Source: Nostoc sp. 'Lobaria pulmonaria (5183) cyanobiont'
GTDB taxonomy: Bacteria > Cyanobacteriota > Cyanobacteriia > Cyanobacteriales > Nostocaceae
Length of the DNA stretch: 64,000 bases
Reading direction: 5' to 3'
Assembly: GCF_002949795.1 (NCBI RefSeq)
Contig: NZ_CP026692.1
Location: 6,676,001 to 6,740,000 of the forward strand
Part shown: in pieces, positions 54,210-64,000 of the stretch
How the letters are laid out: each line of letters begins with the position of its first letter
Position numbering within the stretch: position 1 is the first letter of the stretch
Notes under the pieces: model-generated
What the model was told of the DNA's origin: nothing
The model's database searches: none
The model's input: the letters and a program-made list of their open reading frames with translations, nothing else
Made by a program: the position numbers and the translations under genes

Positions 54210-54890
54210 ATGTCACATACCCCACTTTTCGCCGATCGTACCCATGCAGGTGAGTTATTGGCGCAAGTAATTCATGATATTTTGACTCAGCAAACTATTG
54301 ATTCTGGGGTAAAGCCTGTACCAATTGTTTATGCTTTGCCAAGAGGAGGTGTACCAGTAGCAGCACCAATAGCACGTCTTTTGGATTGTCCGTTGACAAT
54401 TGTTGTAGCAAAAAAGATTAGCCATCCAGAAAATCCAGAGTTAGCAATTGGTGCAGTGACTACTTCTGGAAATGTTCTTTGGACCGATCAAAAGCTATTT
54501 CGCTCTAAAGATGATGTGCGGTGGCGAGAAGTGGCTTTAAATAAAGCGATCAACCAAGCTAAGTCTCTTGAGGCTCAATTAATTCCTGCTTGTCCGCAGG
54601 TGAATGCAGAGAATGCTACGCTCATTTTAGTTGATGATGGCATTGCTACAGGTATGACGATAGCGGTAGCAGCAACTGCCATGAGATCGCTTTCTCCAGC
54701 AGCAATTTGGTTATGTACTCCATTAGCGCCACAAAAATTGCTACCTTGGTTAGAACAGTGGGGCGATCGCACAATAGTCTTGGAAACACCCGAACCCTTC
54801 TGGAGTGTGAGTAATTTTTACGCAGAATTTCCCCAAGTAGATACATTAGAAGTTCTTGTATATCTCCAACAACAAAAGACAATGGGATGA
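54210..54890 (+). CDS. phosphoribosyltransferase-domain protein
   Basis: A type I phosphoribosyltransferase fold protein, 226 residues, start ATG at 54210 with GGGGGA 5 nt upstream. The PRPP-binding loop is LILVDDGIATGMTIAVAA, preceded by VYALPRGGVPVAAPIA and VAKKISHPENPELAIGA. The latter is characteristic of the 'predicted phosphoribosyltransferase' family found alone or fused to hydrolases. Substrate unknown; not a classical purine or pyrimidine salvage enzyme. Confidence 0.88.
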   Translation: MSHTPLFADRTHAGELLAQVIHDILTQQTIDSGVKPVPIVYALPRGGVPVAAPIARLLDCPLTIVVAKKISHPENPELAIGAVTTSGNVLWTDQKLFRSKDDVRWREVALNKAINQAKSLEAQLIPACPQVNAENATLILVDDGIATGMTIAVAATAMRSLSPAAIWLCTPLAPQKLLPWLEQWGDRTIVLETPEPFWSVSNFYAEFPQVDTLEVLVYLQQQKTMG

Positions 54891-54935
54891 ATTGATCTGT
54901 GCGAGTAATTTGGAATTGTTTTCCAATCTTACTTT

Positions 54936-55985
54936 TTAACTATTTGAAGATGTTCCCTGCTGATATTGCATAGCTTTGGCATAATCACCCAAGGCGTAGC
55001 AAGCGACTTTCAGACTGGCAAGAGCTTGTTCTTCACTGCGACGATCTTTGATATTTTTAGCTAACAGCAAACGTTCTTCATAATATGTAATTGCTTTGTT
55101 ATAGTCACCCAAAGCTTCACAAGCAACTCCTAAACTACTTAAAGACTGTTCCTCACTACGCTTGTCTTGAATTTCTTTGGCTAATTGCAACCGATCTTCA
55201 TAATACTTAATGGCTTTGGTATAATCACCTAAAGCATAACAAGCATTGCCCAGATTCTTTAGCACCTGAGAAGCACTGCGAACATTTTTTAAGGAGCGTG
55301 ATAGGACTACACACTGCTCATAATAAGCGATCGCTTTTGGGTAATTGTTCAAAGCATACCAAGCATTACCCAAATTCTTGAGTACCTGTTCCTCGCCCCA
55401 ATTATCTTTGAGTTCCCGCACAATCTCTAGACTTTGCTGCTGATACTCAATAGCCTGTGTAAAGTTGCCTAAAGCTTTATATACCAATCCCAAATTATTC
55501 AGTGCTGCCACCTGACTGCGTTTATCTTGCAGTTGCTGCGTTATTTTCAAACATTTTTCTAGAAACTCAATAGCCTTTTTATGGTCATTCAGATGACGGT
55601 ATGCATTGCCTAAATGGGAAAGTGCTTGCATTTGCAATCCTAAATCTGAGGTGTTATTGAGCAAAGACAGACACTGTTGGGAGTAAGATATAGCACCTTT
55701 ATAGTCTCCAGCACTGTAAGTTACCAATCCTAAAAAAGAAAGTACCTGTGCCTGTTTTTCTAAATCGCCAACTGCCTGAAACAGTACTAAGGACTGCTGT
55801 AAAGACTTCATAGCCGCTATTAATTCGCCAGATTGCTGCTGTTGAATTCCTTGCCCTAGTAGCTTAGACGCTTCCGACAAACGGTCATCACTTTCTTGTG
55901 GGGGTATTATTTCTGCTTGTGAACCAGAGTCAAATTCATGGGTAATTGTATTACGCTTCACTGGTTTTAGGTATGTTATGGGCAA
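54936..55985 (-). CDS. tetratricopeptide repeat protein
   Basis: A 349-residue protein made of about seven or eight TPRs of roughly 40 residues, e.g. LGLVYKALGNFTQAIEYQQQ, LGNAWYALNNYPKAIAYYEQ and LGVACEALGDYNKAITYYEE, of the Rapsyn/LGN (GPSM2)-like spacing. No signal peptide or catalytic domain. Probably a protein-interaction scaffold. The frame begins with TTG at 55985 and the true start is uncertain because no ATG is near. Convergent with the phosphoribosyltransferase gene. Confidence 0.85.
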   Translation of the reverse strand: MPITYLKPVKRNTITHEFDSGSQAEIIPPQESDDRLSEASKLLGQGIQQQQSGELIAAMKSLQQSLVLFQAVGDLEKQAQVLSFLGLVTYSAGDYKGAISYSQQCLSLLNNTSDLGLQMQALSHLGNAYRHLNDHKKAIEFLEKCLKITQQLQDKRSQVAALNNLGLVYKALGNFTQAIEYQQQSLEIVRELKDNWGEEQVLKNLGNAWYALNNYPKAIAYYEQCVVLSRSLKNVRSASQVLKNLGNACYALGDYTKAIKYYEDRLQLAKEIQDKRSEEQSLSSLGVACEALGDYNKAITYYEERLLLAKNIKDRRSEEQALASLKVACYALGDYAKAMQYQQGTSSNS

Positions 55986-56298
55986 TTACAAGGGAACTAT
56001 ATGTTTCGATCTGTTATTCCATTCGCCTTTAGACATCAACTCCTTCCTGTGAAGTCTGGTGCTAAATCTAGTGTTCCCAAAACCAGGATGCATCTTTCAT
56101 CACTCTGGTTTACCACAGCGTAAATTTAAAAGAGGTGAGAATTTATATAGCGATCGTTAATCGAGGCTTTCAGATTTACCCTCATGAAGAGTAATAACTA
56201 TATAACAGTCTTAGAGCGTTTGCAAACGTCTGTATTTATTATTTATTCGTGTTCTCTACGTCTGAAATAGTTCGATTAAAAAACTATTTTCTACAAGA
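55986..56298. other. upstream region of TPR gene, no gene seen
   Basis: 313 bp between the NADAR gene's 3' end and the TPR gene's start. I see no reading frame, repeat or terminator I can support. The TPR promoter should be here. Confidence 0.4.
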
Positions 56299-56769
56299 TT
56301 ATTTAACAGTTTTATTATTAATATTTGCCCTATATGTATGGTGCAGGATATTCCGCACCTGCATTAAAATTTTTCCTAGCATATTTTTACCACTGCCATC
56401 GGCTCCGCAACCCCAGTAAAAATCGATAGGTGAGTTTTCGACAATTTCTGCCTTGCCTGTGGAAAGTAAGATATCCCTAATATCTGTATGAGTTTGAAAT
56501 TTACATAGCACAGCTTGCCGCATTATATCGTCTTTAACTTGTTCCCAATCTTGACGTAGGGGACGGGTTCTCTCGCGCCCCATTCTTGCCGCATCTTTAG
56601 GTGTTTTAACTAGGCGGATTTGTTCTACATGAGGTGTACCCACAAACTTTTGCGCTTGAAAGTAGTGTTCGCTAGTTGACCAATACAATCCATCTAATTC
56701 AAAGCCGTGGAACGAAAAGTTAGAGAAACAGCCATATTCTTCACGAGTACTATAAAAATAGATTGTCAT
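56299..56769 (-). CDS. NADAR-domain (YbiA-like) N-glycosidase family protein
   Basis: A 156-residue NADAR (NAD and ADP-ribose) domain protein: FYSTREEYGCFSNFSFHGFE at the N-terminus, then YWSTSEHYFQAQKF, RMGRERTRPLRQDWE, and the C-terminal NSPIDFYWGCGADGSGKNML-GKIL. YbiA-type proteins hydrolyse N-glycosidic bonds of riboflavin intermediates, and related NADARs reverse guanine ADP-ribosylation linked to DarT toxins. No DarT gene is adjacent, so a housekeeping (YbiA-like) role is more likely. ATG at 56769. Confidence 0.92.
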   Translation of the reverse strand: MTIYFYSTREEYGCFSNFSFHGFELDGLYWSTSEHYFQAQKFVGTPHVEQIRLVKTPKDAARMGRERTRPLRQDWEQVKDDIMRQAVLCKFQTHTDIRDILLSTGKAEIVENSPIDFYWGCGADGSGKNMLGKILMQVRNILHHTYRANINNKTVK

Positions 56770-56814
56770 AGAATTTGATCCAAGTTTTTAAATTTACTGA
56801 AATTTGTGAATTTT

Positions 56815-59196
56815 TTATAAAACAGATGATTTATTTTCTGTTGATTCAATAAACGCCTCAAACTGACCATTAGGAGTCCATTGAATAGCGCCATCTCGTC
56901 CTGTAAAGAACAGTTTAGTTTGGCTTTGATTCAGTTCAGATAAAGTTTTTGGATCAAAGTTGGCAGAAGAAGCGATCGCTACTTGTGGTTGCAAAGCAAT
57001 AACTAAATCTTTCAATGACTCAGGGGCACACCACAACACTTGCGGGCGAGACAAACTGCCATTTTTAACTAGTTGTTGTACCTCTTTAGATTTAACATTA
57101 CCTACTAATAACCAATTTTGATCTAAAATTTGCAATTGTAAGATAGGTAATTGGTCGTTGATTAATTGCGCTACTATCGAACCAGCTTTCACAGCTTGAC
57201 CAACTGCCAAAGTTTGATAAATTCCTTGATGTTTTTGTAGTTCTTGTTGAATTGCCTGAGTTGTAATAGAATTATCTGTTCGGATTGAATATTCATAAAA
57301 ATTATTAATTGGTAAACGTTGCATTAATTCAAACCAAGCATTACTTTCATTACCTTGAAAATCAGTTGCGATCGCCCAATTTATTTGATTTACACCCTGC
57401 TGTTGTAAAAATGGTAGAATTGTAAAACGTCCTGTACCTTCATCACCACTATTAATTACAGTTACATTCCCTCGATCTTGAACAACTAAAATTGGTTCCG
57501 TACCAGATTCTAAGACTGTTATCCTAAACAATGTATTTTGAGAATGCCAAAGGGGGATAAATACTAAACCAATCGCAATAATATTAGCAAACCACCACCG
57601 CTTTTGCCACCAACGTACTAGCCAGACTAATATAATTAGTATATAAATTGCCAAAAGCTGCCAAGTAGATATGCTGCCCACAGCAACAGAATTTCCGGGC
57701 AACTTGCTAAAAAATTCCACTAGTTTAATTAGCCAATCAGTAGGGTAATGTAATACCCCAGCTAGGAAGCTTCCTGCTTCAGTCCAAACTAAACCTACTA
57801 ACGCACTGATGATTCCACCTATACTAATGATCGAAATTAATGGAGTACTAACTACATTCAGCAACAGGCTATAAGATGGTACAACTCCGAAGACAAAAAG
57901 TTGCACAGGTAAAGTCCAAATAGTGGCAGCTAGGGGAACGGCAATCAAAGCTGCGATCGCAGGTGGTAGCCATGCTAGGCGGTTGACTAATGCAGGTACT
58001 GTTACGATTAATCCCAGCGTTGCTAAAAAACTTAATTGAAAGCCTAAATCCCAAATCCATAGAGGATTAAACACTAATAACAGAGTTGCTGCTAATAGTA
58101 ACGATCCGAACTGTTTCACCTTCCTTTTTAATAGCAGCCCAACTAATGCTGCAAAACCCATAATTACGGCTCTGAGAACCGCAGGTTGAAAACCTGTTAA
58201 ACTCAGAAAAATAATTAGAGCCAAAAAGCCAAGGGTAAATTGCGTTGCTTTTTTTGCCCGCCTAGTTAACTGTAATATCACACTCAAAATCAAAGAAGTT
58301 TGAAACCCGGAGGCTGCTAAAGCATGAGCTAATCCTGCTTGTACAAACAAGTCGCGGATCTCGTAGGGTAAATCTACAGCTTTGCTACCTAAAACCATTG
58401 CACTCACAAGAGGCCCTTCAGGGATACCCAACCAGCGAACTTGCGAGCGCACAATTCGCTCCCGAATTTGCCACCATCCCCATTTACGTTCCTGATCCAA
58501 AACATTTATTTGTCGCCCAATCAAACCAGCAAACGTTCCTTCCTGCTTGAGAAACTTCTGAAAGTCGAAACCACCAGGATTGGAAGCCGCCTTTGGTTTG
58601 TATAAAATCCCAGTCACAGCAATTTGTTGACTAGGGTATAACCCAGTAGCCTGAAGTATAGGCACTGTTACATACAATTTGCCTGTCACCCCTTTTGGGA
58701 CACCTGCTGAACCTTTTTCATTTTTGACCTCATCTATCTGAGTCGCTTCCAGCCAAAATTGTCCTCGCTGACTGCGAGTTAAGCGAGGATTACTCGCCAC
58801 TTCTCCACGAACAATCACAAGTTGCTCTTGGTTATTGCTATTTCCAGGCGGAACGAACTGACTAATATCTTTTGCACCTGGTTGCGGCACTCGCCATTGA
58901 AAATATAGAGTTGCCAATAATCCTACTAAGCCAGCAGCTATCCATATTCGAGGATGAGGAGTAATTTGCCAAGTATTAAGCACTGCCTTATTTTTGCTTC
59001 CAGCATTTTCTAGTTTCTGAGCAAGTTGCTGTGAACTGGTGCGTCTTCTAAAAACAATTGCTCCCACTATCCCCAAAACTAAAATCCATACACCACCCCA
59101 AGGAACTACTGTAAACAGCAACCCAAAAATGTAGCCAAGACAAATAATTACACCACTGGTTTGAATCATAAGATTTTTTATAAAAGCACCTGACAC
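56815..59196 (-). CDS. comEC: ComEC/Rec2-family DNA uptake channel protein
   Basis: Inner-membrane channel for single-stranded DNA in natural transformation, 793 residues (766 if the ATG at 59169 is used; GTG at 59196 lacks a clear ribosome site). N-terminal helices and an OB-like soluble part are followed by the Competence domain with the conserved GLAHALAASGFQTSLIL and LTGFQPAVLRAVIMG segments. The last 240 residues are a beta-lactamase-like domain, but its expected HxHxDH motif is not visible where WAIATDFQGNESNAW stands, so it is probably not a metal hydrolase. Confidence 0.9.
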   Translation of the reverse strand: MSGAFIKNLMIQTSGVIICLGYIFGLLFTVVPWGGVWILVLGIVGAIVFRRRTSSQQLAQKLENAGSKNKAVLNTWQITPHPRIWIAAGLVGLLATLYFQWRVPQPGAKDISQFVPPGNSNNQEQLVIVRGEVASNPRLTRSQRGQFWLEATQIDEVKNEKGSAGVPKGVTGKLYVTVPILQATGLYPSQQIAVTGILYKPKAASNPGGFDFQKFLKQEGTFAGLIGRQINVLDQERKWGWWQIRERIVRSQVRWLGIPEGPLVSAMVLGSKAVDLPYEIRDLFVQAGLAHALAASGFQTSLILSVILQLTRRAKKATQFTLGFLALIIFLSLTGFQPAVLRAVIMGFAALVGLLLKRKVKQFGSLLLAATLLLVFNPLWIWDLGFQLSFLATLGLIVTVPALVNRLAWLPPAIAALIAVPLAATIWTLPVQLFVFGVVPSYSLLLNVVSTPLISIISIGGIISALVGLVWTEAGSFLAGVLHYPTDWLIKLVEFFSKLPGNSVAVGSISTWQLLAIYILIILVWLVRWWQKRWWFANIIAIGLVFIPLWHSQNTLFRITVLESGTEPILVVQDRGNVTVINSGDEGTGRFTILPFLQQQGVNQINWAIATDFQGNESNAWFELMQRLPINNFYEYSIRTDNSITTQAIQQELQKHQGIYQTLAVGQAVKAGSIVAQLINDQLPILQLQILDQNWLLVGNVKSKEVQQLVKNGSLSRPQVLWCAPESLKDLVIALQPQVAIASSANFDPKTLSELNQSQTKLFFTGRDGAIQWTPNGQFEAFIESTENKSSVL

Positions 59197-59403
59197 CCCG
59201 AATTTGCAGCCGACTTAAAAATAGCTAGGGCAGCAATAGAGAAAAATCGGCATTGCTGAATTTGGCTATGAAATTCAAAAATAAAATATTCCAAACTCTT
59301 ATTATCTGCGCTTGGAGCGCCTATGCGTGAGTTTTTCATCTCTTTAATCAGCAACAGTGAAAAATTTTTATCCTTGTGGTGAAATATAGTCCATCAACTT
59401 TAT

Positions 59404-59430
59404 ACAAACAAAGCCCGCACAGGCGGGCCT
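59404..59430 (-). terminator. intrinsic terminator-like hairpin on the minus strand (glyQ side)
   Basis: Read on the minus strand, GCCCGCCTGTGCGGGC is followed by TTTGTTTGTA. The stem of 6 GC-rich pairs with a T-rich tail lies about 255 bp after the glyQ stop and before comEC, so it may end the glyQ transcript or protect comEC. Confidence 0.6.
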
Positions 59431-59545
59431 TATCGTTGTAGCTTTAATGTTCTAGACTCAAGATTTAATGGTATTTCTGATCTTTAACAATAGCCACATC
59501 ATCAAGATATACTTAGCTTAGAGAATGCAAAATCAAGGGTTTCCT

Positions 59546-59571
59546 AACCTGCGGAGGCAGGTTTTGTTTGT
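59546..59571 (+). terminator. intrinsic terminator-like hairpin on the plus strand
   Basis: AACCTGC-GGAG-GCAGGTT followed by TTTGTTTGTG. On the plus strand this is a well-formed terminator, yet no plus-strand gene is annotated upstream in 59197-59545. It may serve an unannotated small RNA or be a dispersed element. Confidence 0.5.
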
Positions 59572-59682
59572 GTAGCCGCGACTTATAATCGTCCAAACTA
59601 GTAAAAATTTATACTTGATTAACCTCATTTTACTAGATAATAAGTACCTGGATGGTCTATATTGTTTGATACATAAACTTTT

Positions 59683-60735
59683 CTACCGAAACAATGAAAG
59701 TATTACCCAAAGAACATAAGAGATAATTGGAATCAAAAACAGCCAATCAATAATATATTGATAACGAGATTTAACTGTAGACTCTGAAACAGCTTGTACT
59801 AAGACTGGCTGTGAAACAATTTGCTGCACAGCTGGCTGTAAAACAGGTGGTTGTATGACTGGTTTTAAATTTTTGAGCAACGGAAAACCCAGCTTCTCTC
59901 TTTGCTCAACATATAAATGAGCTATTTTCCTAGCCAAATACCGAATCCTGGCAATATAGCGAGTTCTCTCCGTCACCGAAATCACACCTCTAGCATCCAG
60001 CAGATTGAACGTGTGCGAACACTTCATTACATAATCTAAGCTAGGCAAGACCAATCCTCGTTCCGCCAATTGCGTTGCTTCCTGCTCATACAAATTAAAT
60101 AGTGTCAGTAGCAACTCAGGATTTGACGCTTCAAAGTTGTAGGTACACTGCTCAATCTCTCCCTGGAGGTAAACATCACCATAAGTAATGTTGTCCGTCC
60201 AATGAATTTTAGTAATTGCCTCTACTTGCTGGAGATACATTGTCAGCCGCTCTAACCCGTATGTAATCTCAATCGATACCGGACGGCAATCAATACCCCC
60301 ACACTGTTGGAAGTAGGTAAATTGAGTAATTTCCATTCCATCTAACCATACTTCCCACCCAGTCCCCCAAGCTCCCACCGTTGCATCTTCCCAGTTATCC
60401 TCTACAAACCGAATATCGTGGTCTTCAGGACGAATACCTAAAACCCTTAACGAATCAAGATAAATCTCCTGAACATTGTCTGGCGAAGGCTTAATCAGAA
60501 CTTGGTACTGATAATAGTGTTGGAAACGGTTAGGGTTTTCCCCGTACCGCCCATCTGTAGGGCGACGACAAGGTTCAACGTAAGCAACAGCCCACGGTTC
60601 CGGCCCCAATGCTCTTAAAAATGTCTGCGGATTCTTAGTACCAGCCCCCTTCTCTATATCGTAGGGCTGGGCTATGAGACAACCGCGATTGCCCCAAAAC
60701 TCATGCAATAAACCTATTACCGACTGAAAATTCAC
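59683..60735 (-). CDS. glyQ: glycyl-tRNA synthetase alpha subunit with C-terminal membrane-anchor-like tail
   Basis: Catalytic alpha subunit of the bacterial tetrameric (alpha2-beta2) GlyRS. The core, residues 1-287, is full: LLHEFWGNRGCLIAQPYDIE, KNPQTFLRALGPEPW, EPCRRPTDGRYGENPNR, HYYQYQVLIKPSP, GLERLTMYLQ and the terminal VEQREKLGFPLL. Normal GlyQ ends about there. Here 63 residues follow: a Pro/Val/Gln-rich linker (about 288-327) and a hydrophobic helix about 328-348 (IIDWLFLIPIISYVLWVILS). No frame slip is needed. The beta subunit glyS is not in the window. Confidence 0.95.
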   Translation of the reverse strand: MNFQSVIGLLHEFWGNRGCLIAQPYDIEKGAGTKNPQTFLRALGPEPWAVAYVEPCRRPTDGRYGENPNRFQHYYQYQVLIKPSPDNVQEIYLDSLRVLGIRPEDHDIRFVEDNWEDATVGAWGTGWEVWLDGMEITQFTYFQQCGGIDCRPVSIEITYGLERLTMYLQQVEAITKIHWTDNITYGDVYLQGEIEQCTYNFEASNPELLLTLFNLYEQEATQLAERGLVLPSLDYVMKCSHTFNLLDARGVISVTERTRYIARIRYLARKIAHLYVEQREKLGFPLLKNLKPVIQPPVLQPAVQQIVSQPVLVQAVSESTVKSRYQYIIDWLFLIPIISYVLWVILSLFR

Positions 60736-60848
60736 GCTTCACCCTTCCTTACTCAGCACAGTGCATAAACCATTGTTGCCTACAACCCGGCACTGTGGGC
60801 AGTTTCAAGGGACTGAAAAACAGTCCAAAAGAATTTTTGGAAAAATAG

Positions 60849-60877
60849 TTGACAAGCTTAAGGAGGTTCGCTATATT
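60849..60877 (+). promoter_or_regulatory. rRNA operon promoter
   Basis: TTGACA (60849-60854) and TATATT (60872-60877) with an exact 17-bp spacer; the transcription start should be about 60884, some 170 nt before 16S. Nothing else within 60736-61050 fits better. Confidence 0.8.
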
Positions 60878-60926
60878 GAATAAGTGCTGGAAGCGGAGCG
60901 CGAAAAAGCGACGCTTAAAGGACACC

Positions 60927-60938
60927 GAACCTTGAAAA
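60927..60938 (+). promoter_or_regulatory. boxA-like antitermination site in the rRNA leader
   Basis: GAACCTTGAAAA in the leader is identical to the site in the 16S-23S spacer at 62984-62995. This repeated sequence is the position expected of the boxA-like element of cyanobacterial rRNA operons. Confidence 0.6.
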
Positions 60939-60942
60939 TATT

Positions 60943-60955
60943 ATAGTTTGAAAGC
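60943..60955 (+). other. 5' arm of the 16S processing stem
   Basis: ATAGTTTGAAAGC here is complementary to GCTTTCAAACTAT at 62646-62658, bracketing 16S rRNA. This is the standard RNase III-type processing stem of rRNA precursors. Confidence 0.75.
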
Positions 60956-61050
60956 GATTATACAGCAAGTGGATTGCGTCAAGCAAATAAAAAATAACTA
61001 AGCTGAAGTTAAAAAAGAGCAGCTATAGAGCTAAAAAGCTTTCCAATTCA

Positions 61051-62538
<1,488 letters not shown>

Positions 62539-62545
62539 TTAGGGA

Positions 62546-62612
62546 GACCTACACCCCTCAGAAATCAAAAAACACACAGTTATATAGATTTTGAGTTGGT
62601 CTAACCTAGGTC
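62546..62612 (+). other. ITS D1-D1' helix
   Basis: GACCTA (62546-62551) and TAGGTC (62607-62612) form the base of the D1-D1' helix just after 16S, a recognised structure of cyanobacterial 16S-23S spacers. Confidence 0.7.
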
Positions 62613-62673
62613 GGTCGCAGACATTTGCAATGCAAAATGTAAAAAGCTTTCAAACTATGATTTGGTTCGATAT

Positions 62674-62747
<74 letters not shown>

Positions 62748-62830
62748 CCTGAAAGTAATTAGTAATTGCTAATTGGTGATTCGTCGTAATTAACTGCGAA
62801 TTAAAAATTGCGAATTACGAATTATGATTT

Positions 62831-62903
62831 GGGGGTTTAGCTCAGTTGGTAGAGCGCCTGCTTTGCAAGCAGGATGTCAGCGGTTCGAGTCCGCTAACCT
62901 CCA
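62831..62903 (+). tRNA. tRNA-Ala (UGC anticodon)
   Basis: A 73-nt cloverleaf: acceptor GGGGGTT pairs with AACCTCC, anticodon TGC at 62864-62866 in CCTGCTTTGCAAGCAGG, T loop GGTTCGAGTCC. Second spacer tRNA; CCA is not encoded. The 83-bp gap to tRNA-Ile contains AATTACGAATT-type repeats. Confidence 0.98.
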
Positions 62904-62983
62904 CCTGATGGCGAAAAGCAAGTGAGAAATCAGCAACATGACTTAAGTTAATAGAGTCAGACTGCTGAGTTTAGTCTCAGCCA

Positions 62984-62995
62984 GAACCTTGAAAA
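62984..62995 (+). promoter_or_regulatory. boxA-like site before 23S
   Basis: GAACCTTGAAAA, followed by CTGCATA, is the conserved boxA of cyanobacterial 16S-23S spacers and repeats the leader site at 60927. Confidence 0.7.
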
Positions 62996-63039
62996 CTGCA
63001 TAGTAACGCGAAAAAAGCAGGCAGACACAGACATTTTTA

Positions 63040-63067
63040 GTGCTGAGTGCCGAGTGCTGAGTGCTGA
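63040..63067. repeat. heptamer STRR (GTGCTGA)4 in the rRNA spacer
   Basis: Four units GTGCTGA, GTGCCGA, GTGCTGA, GTGCTGA lie in the spacer between boxA and 23S, a variable region in Nostoc-type ITS. Confidence 0.85.
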
Positions 63068-63152
63068 GTAAAATCAGTGCGAAGTGGCGAGGTAAGCAGA
63101 ACTAACTATTTGCTCTTGTGAATGCAAAAGTTGAAAGACCAAATATTTGAGT

Positions 63153-64000
63153 GGTCAAGCGAATAAGGGCTAACGGTGGATACCTAGGCACACAGAGGCG
63201 ACGAAGGACGTGGTTACCGACGATATGCTCCGGGGAGTTGGAAGCAAACATTGAGCCGGAGATTTCCGAATGGGGCAACCCTATATACTACCTGCTGAAT
63301 ATATAGGCAGGAGAGAGCCAACCCAGCGAATTGAAACATCTTAGTAGCTGGAGGAAGAGAAATCAAATCAGAGATTCCCTAAGTAGTGGTGAGCGAAAGG
63401 GGAAGAGCCTAAACCAATTGGTTTACCGATTGGGGTAGTGGGACAGCGAGATCGAATCTAGCGGTTAAACGAAGCAGCTAAATACTGCACCAAAGAAGGT
63501 GAAAGTCCTGTAGTTGAAAACTCAAGGATAGTAGCTGAATCCCGAGTAGCATGGGGCACGAGGAATCCCATGTGAATCAGCGAGGACCACCTCGTAAGGC
63601 TAAATACTACTGTGTGACCGATAGTGAACCAGTACCGCGAGGGAAAGGTGAAAAGAACCCCGGAAGGGGAGTGAAATAGAACATGAAACCGTTAGCTTAC
63701 AAGCAGTGGGAGGACTATTTAAAGTCTGACCGCGTGCCTGTTGAAGAATGAGCCGGCGACTTATAGGCACTGGTAGGTTAAAGCGAGAATGCTGGAGCCA
63801 AAGGGAAACCGAGTCTGAAAAGGGCGAATTTTATCAGTGTTTATAGACCCGAACCCTGGTGATCTAACCATGGCCAGGATGAAGCTTGGGTAACACCAAG
63901 TGGAGGTCCGCACCGACTGATGTTGAAAAATCAGCGGATGAGTTGTGGTTAGGGGTGAAATGCCAATCGAACCAGGAGCTAGCTGGTTCTCCCCGAAATG
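63153..64000 (+). rRNA. rrl: 23S ribosomal RNA (5' part, runs off the window)
   Basis: Begins at GGTCAAGCGAATAAGGGCTA followed by ACGGTGGATACC, the conserved 5' end of 23S, and continues through AGTACCGCGAGGGAAAGGTG and CCGTCTTGAAACACGG-equivalent regions to the window end. Only about 850 nt are present. Confidence 0.97.

Noticed and set aside
54912..54928. TTGGAA-TTGT-TTCCAA hairpin between converging genes as terminator
   Set aside because: Six AT-rich pairs only; too weak to support with confidence.
56299..56769. NADAR gene as antitoxin of a DarT-like system
   Set aside because: No DarT-like ADP-ribosyltransferase gene adjoins it; the neighbours are a TPR protein and ComEC.

Overview
The window is a chromosomal stretch of a filamentous, Nostoc-like cyanobacterium. 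The evidence is direct: a split RNA polymerase beta-prime (separate rpoC1 and rpoC2), the 16S / tRNA-Ile / tRNA-Ala / 23S order, many HIP1 octamers (GCGATCGC), heptanucleotide short tandem repeats in the spacers, and typical cyanobacterial families (Uma2, CVNH lectin, FeS-type uracil-DNA glycosylase, ComEC). No genus can be proved from this window alone.

Layout. 1-9.4 kb: an M48 metalloprotease, rsmH, a small unknown gene, a very large SF1 helicase carrying an IF-2-like N-terminus, and a histone-deacetylase-like hydrolase. 9.4-15 kb: an MscS channel followed by a 21-bp minisatellite, then a metal ABC transporter (binding protein, ATPase, permease) whose genes are interrupted by an SDR oxidoreductase of different composition. 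15-19 kb: an exported cyanovirin-like lectin between two direct repeats of about 160 bp, an MBL-fold protein lacking key histidines, a Uma2 protein and an alpha/beta hydrolase. 19-28 kb: an accessory, probably defensive, region with a PLD-SNF2 helicase and an Eco57I-like adenine methyltransferase, separated by a decayed Rpn/DUF4351 gene and a 62-bp tandem array. 27.7-29.5 kb: a MITE graveyard with a GAF-domain gene broken by one MITE and a second copy of that MITE broken by another element. 29.8-40.7 kb: DyP peroxidase, MidA-like methyltransferase, beta-hydroxyacid dehydrogenase, a long membrane-anchored repeat protein, Hsp33, universal stress protein and hisD.

41-53 kb is the conserved core: rpsT, tatD, rpoB, rpoC1 and rpoC2, closed by a strong intrinsic terminator. 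53-60.7 kb holds uracil-DNA glycosylase, a phosphoribosyltransferase, a TPR protein, a NADAR protein, ComEC and glyQ; this GlyQ has an unusual C-terminal membrane-anchor-like tail. 60.8-64 kb is an rRNA operon with a consensus promoter, boxA-like sites and complementary processing arms around 16S; 23S runs off the end.

Points most worth a second look: the PLD-SNF2 / methyltransferase pair as a compact DISARM-like defence module, the membrane-tailed GlyQ, the IF-2N-helicase fusion, repeats inserted in frame in two proteins, the nested MITEs with readable target-site duplications, and the repeat-flanked secreted lectin. No CRISPR array, prophage or complete transposase gene was seen.
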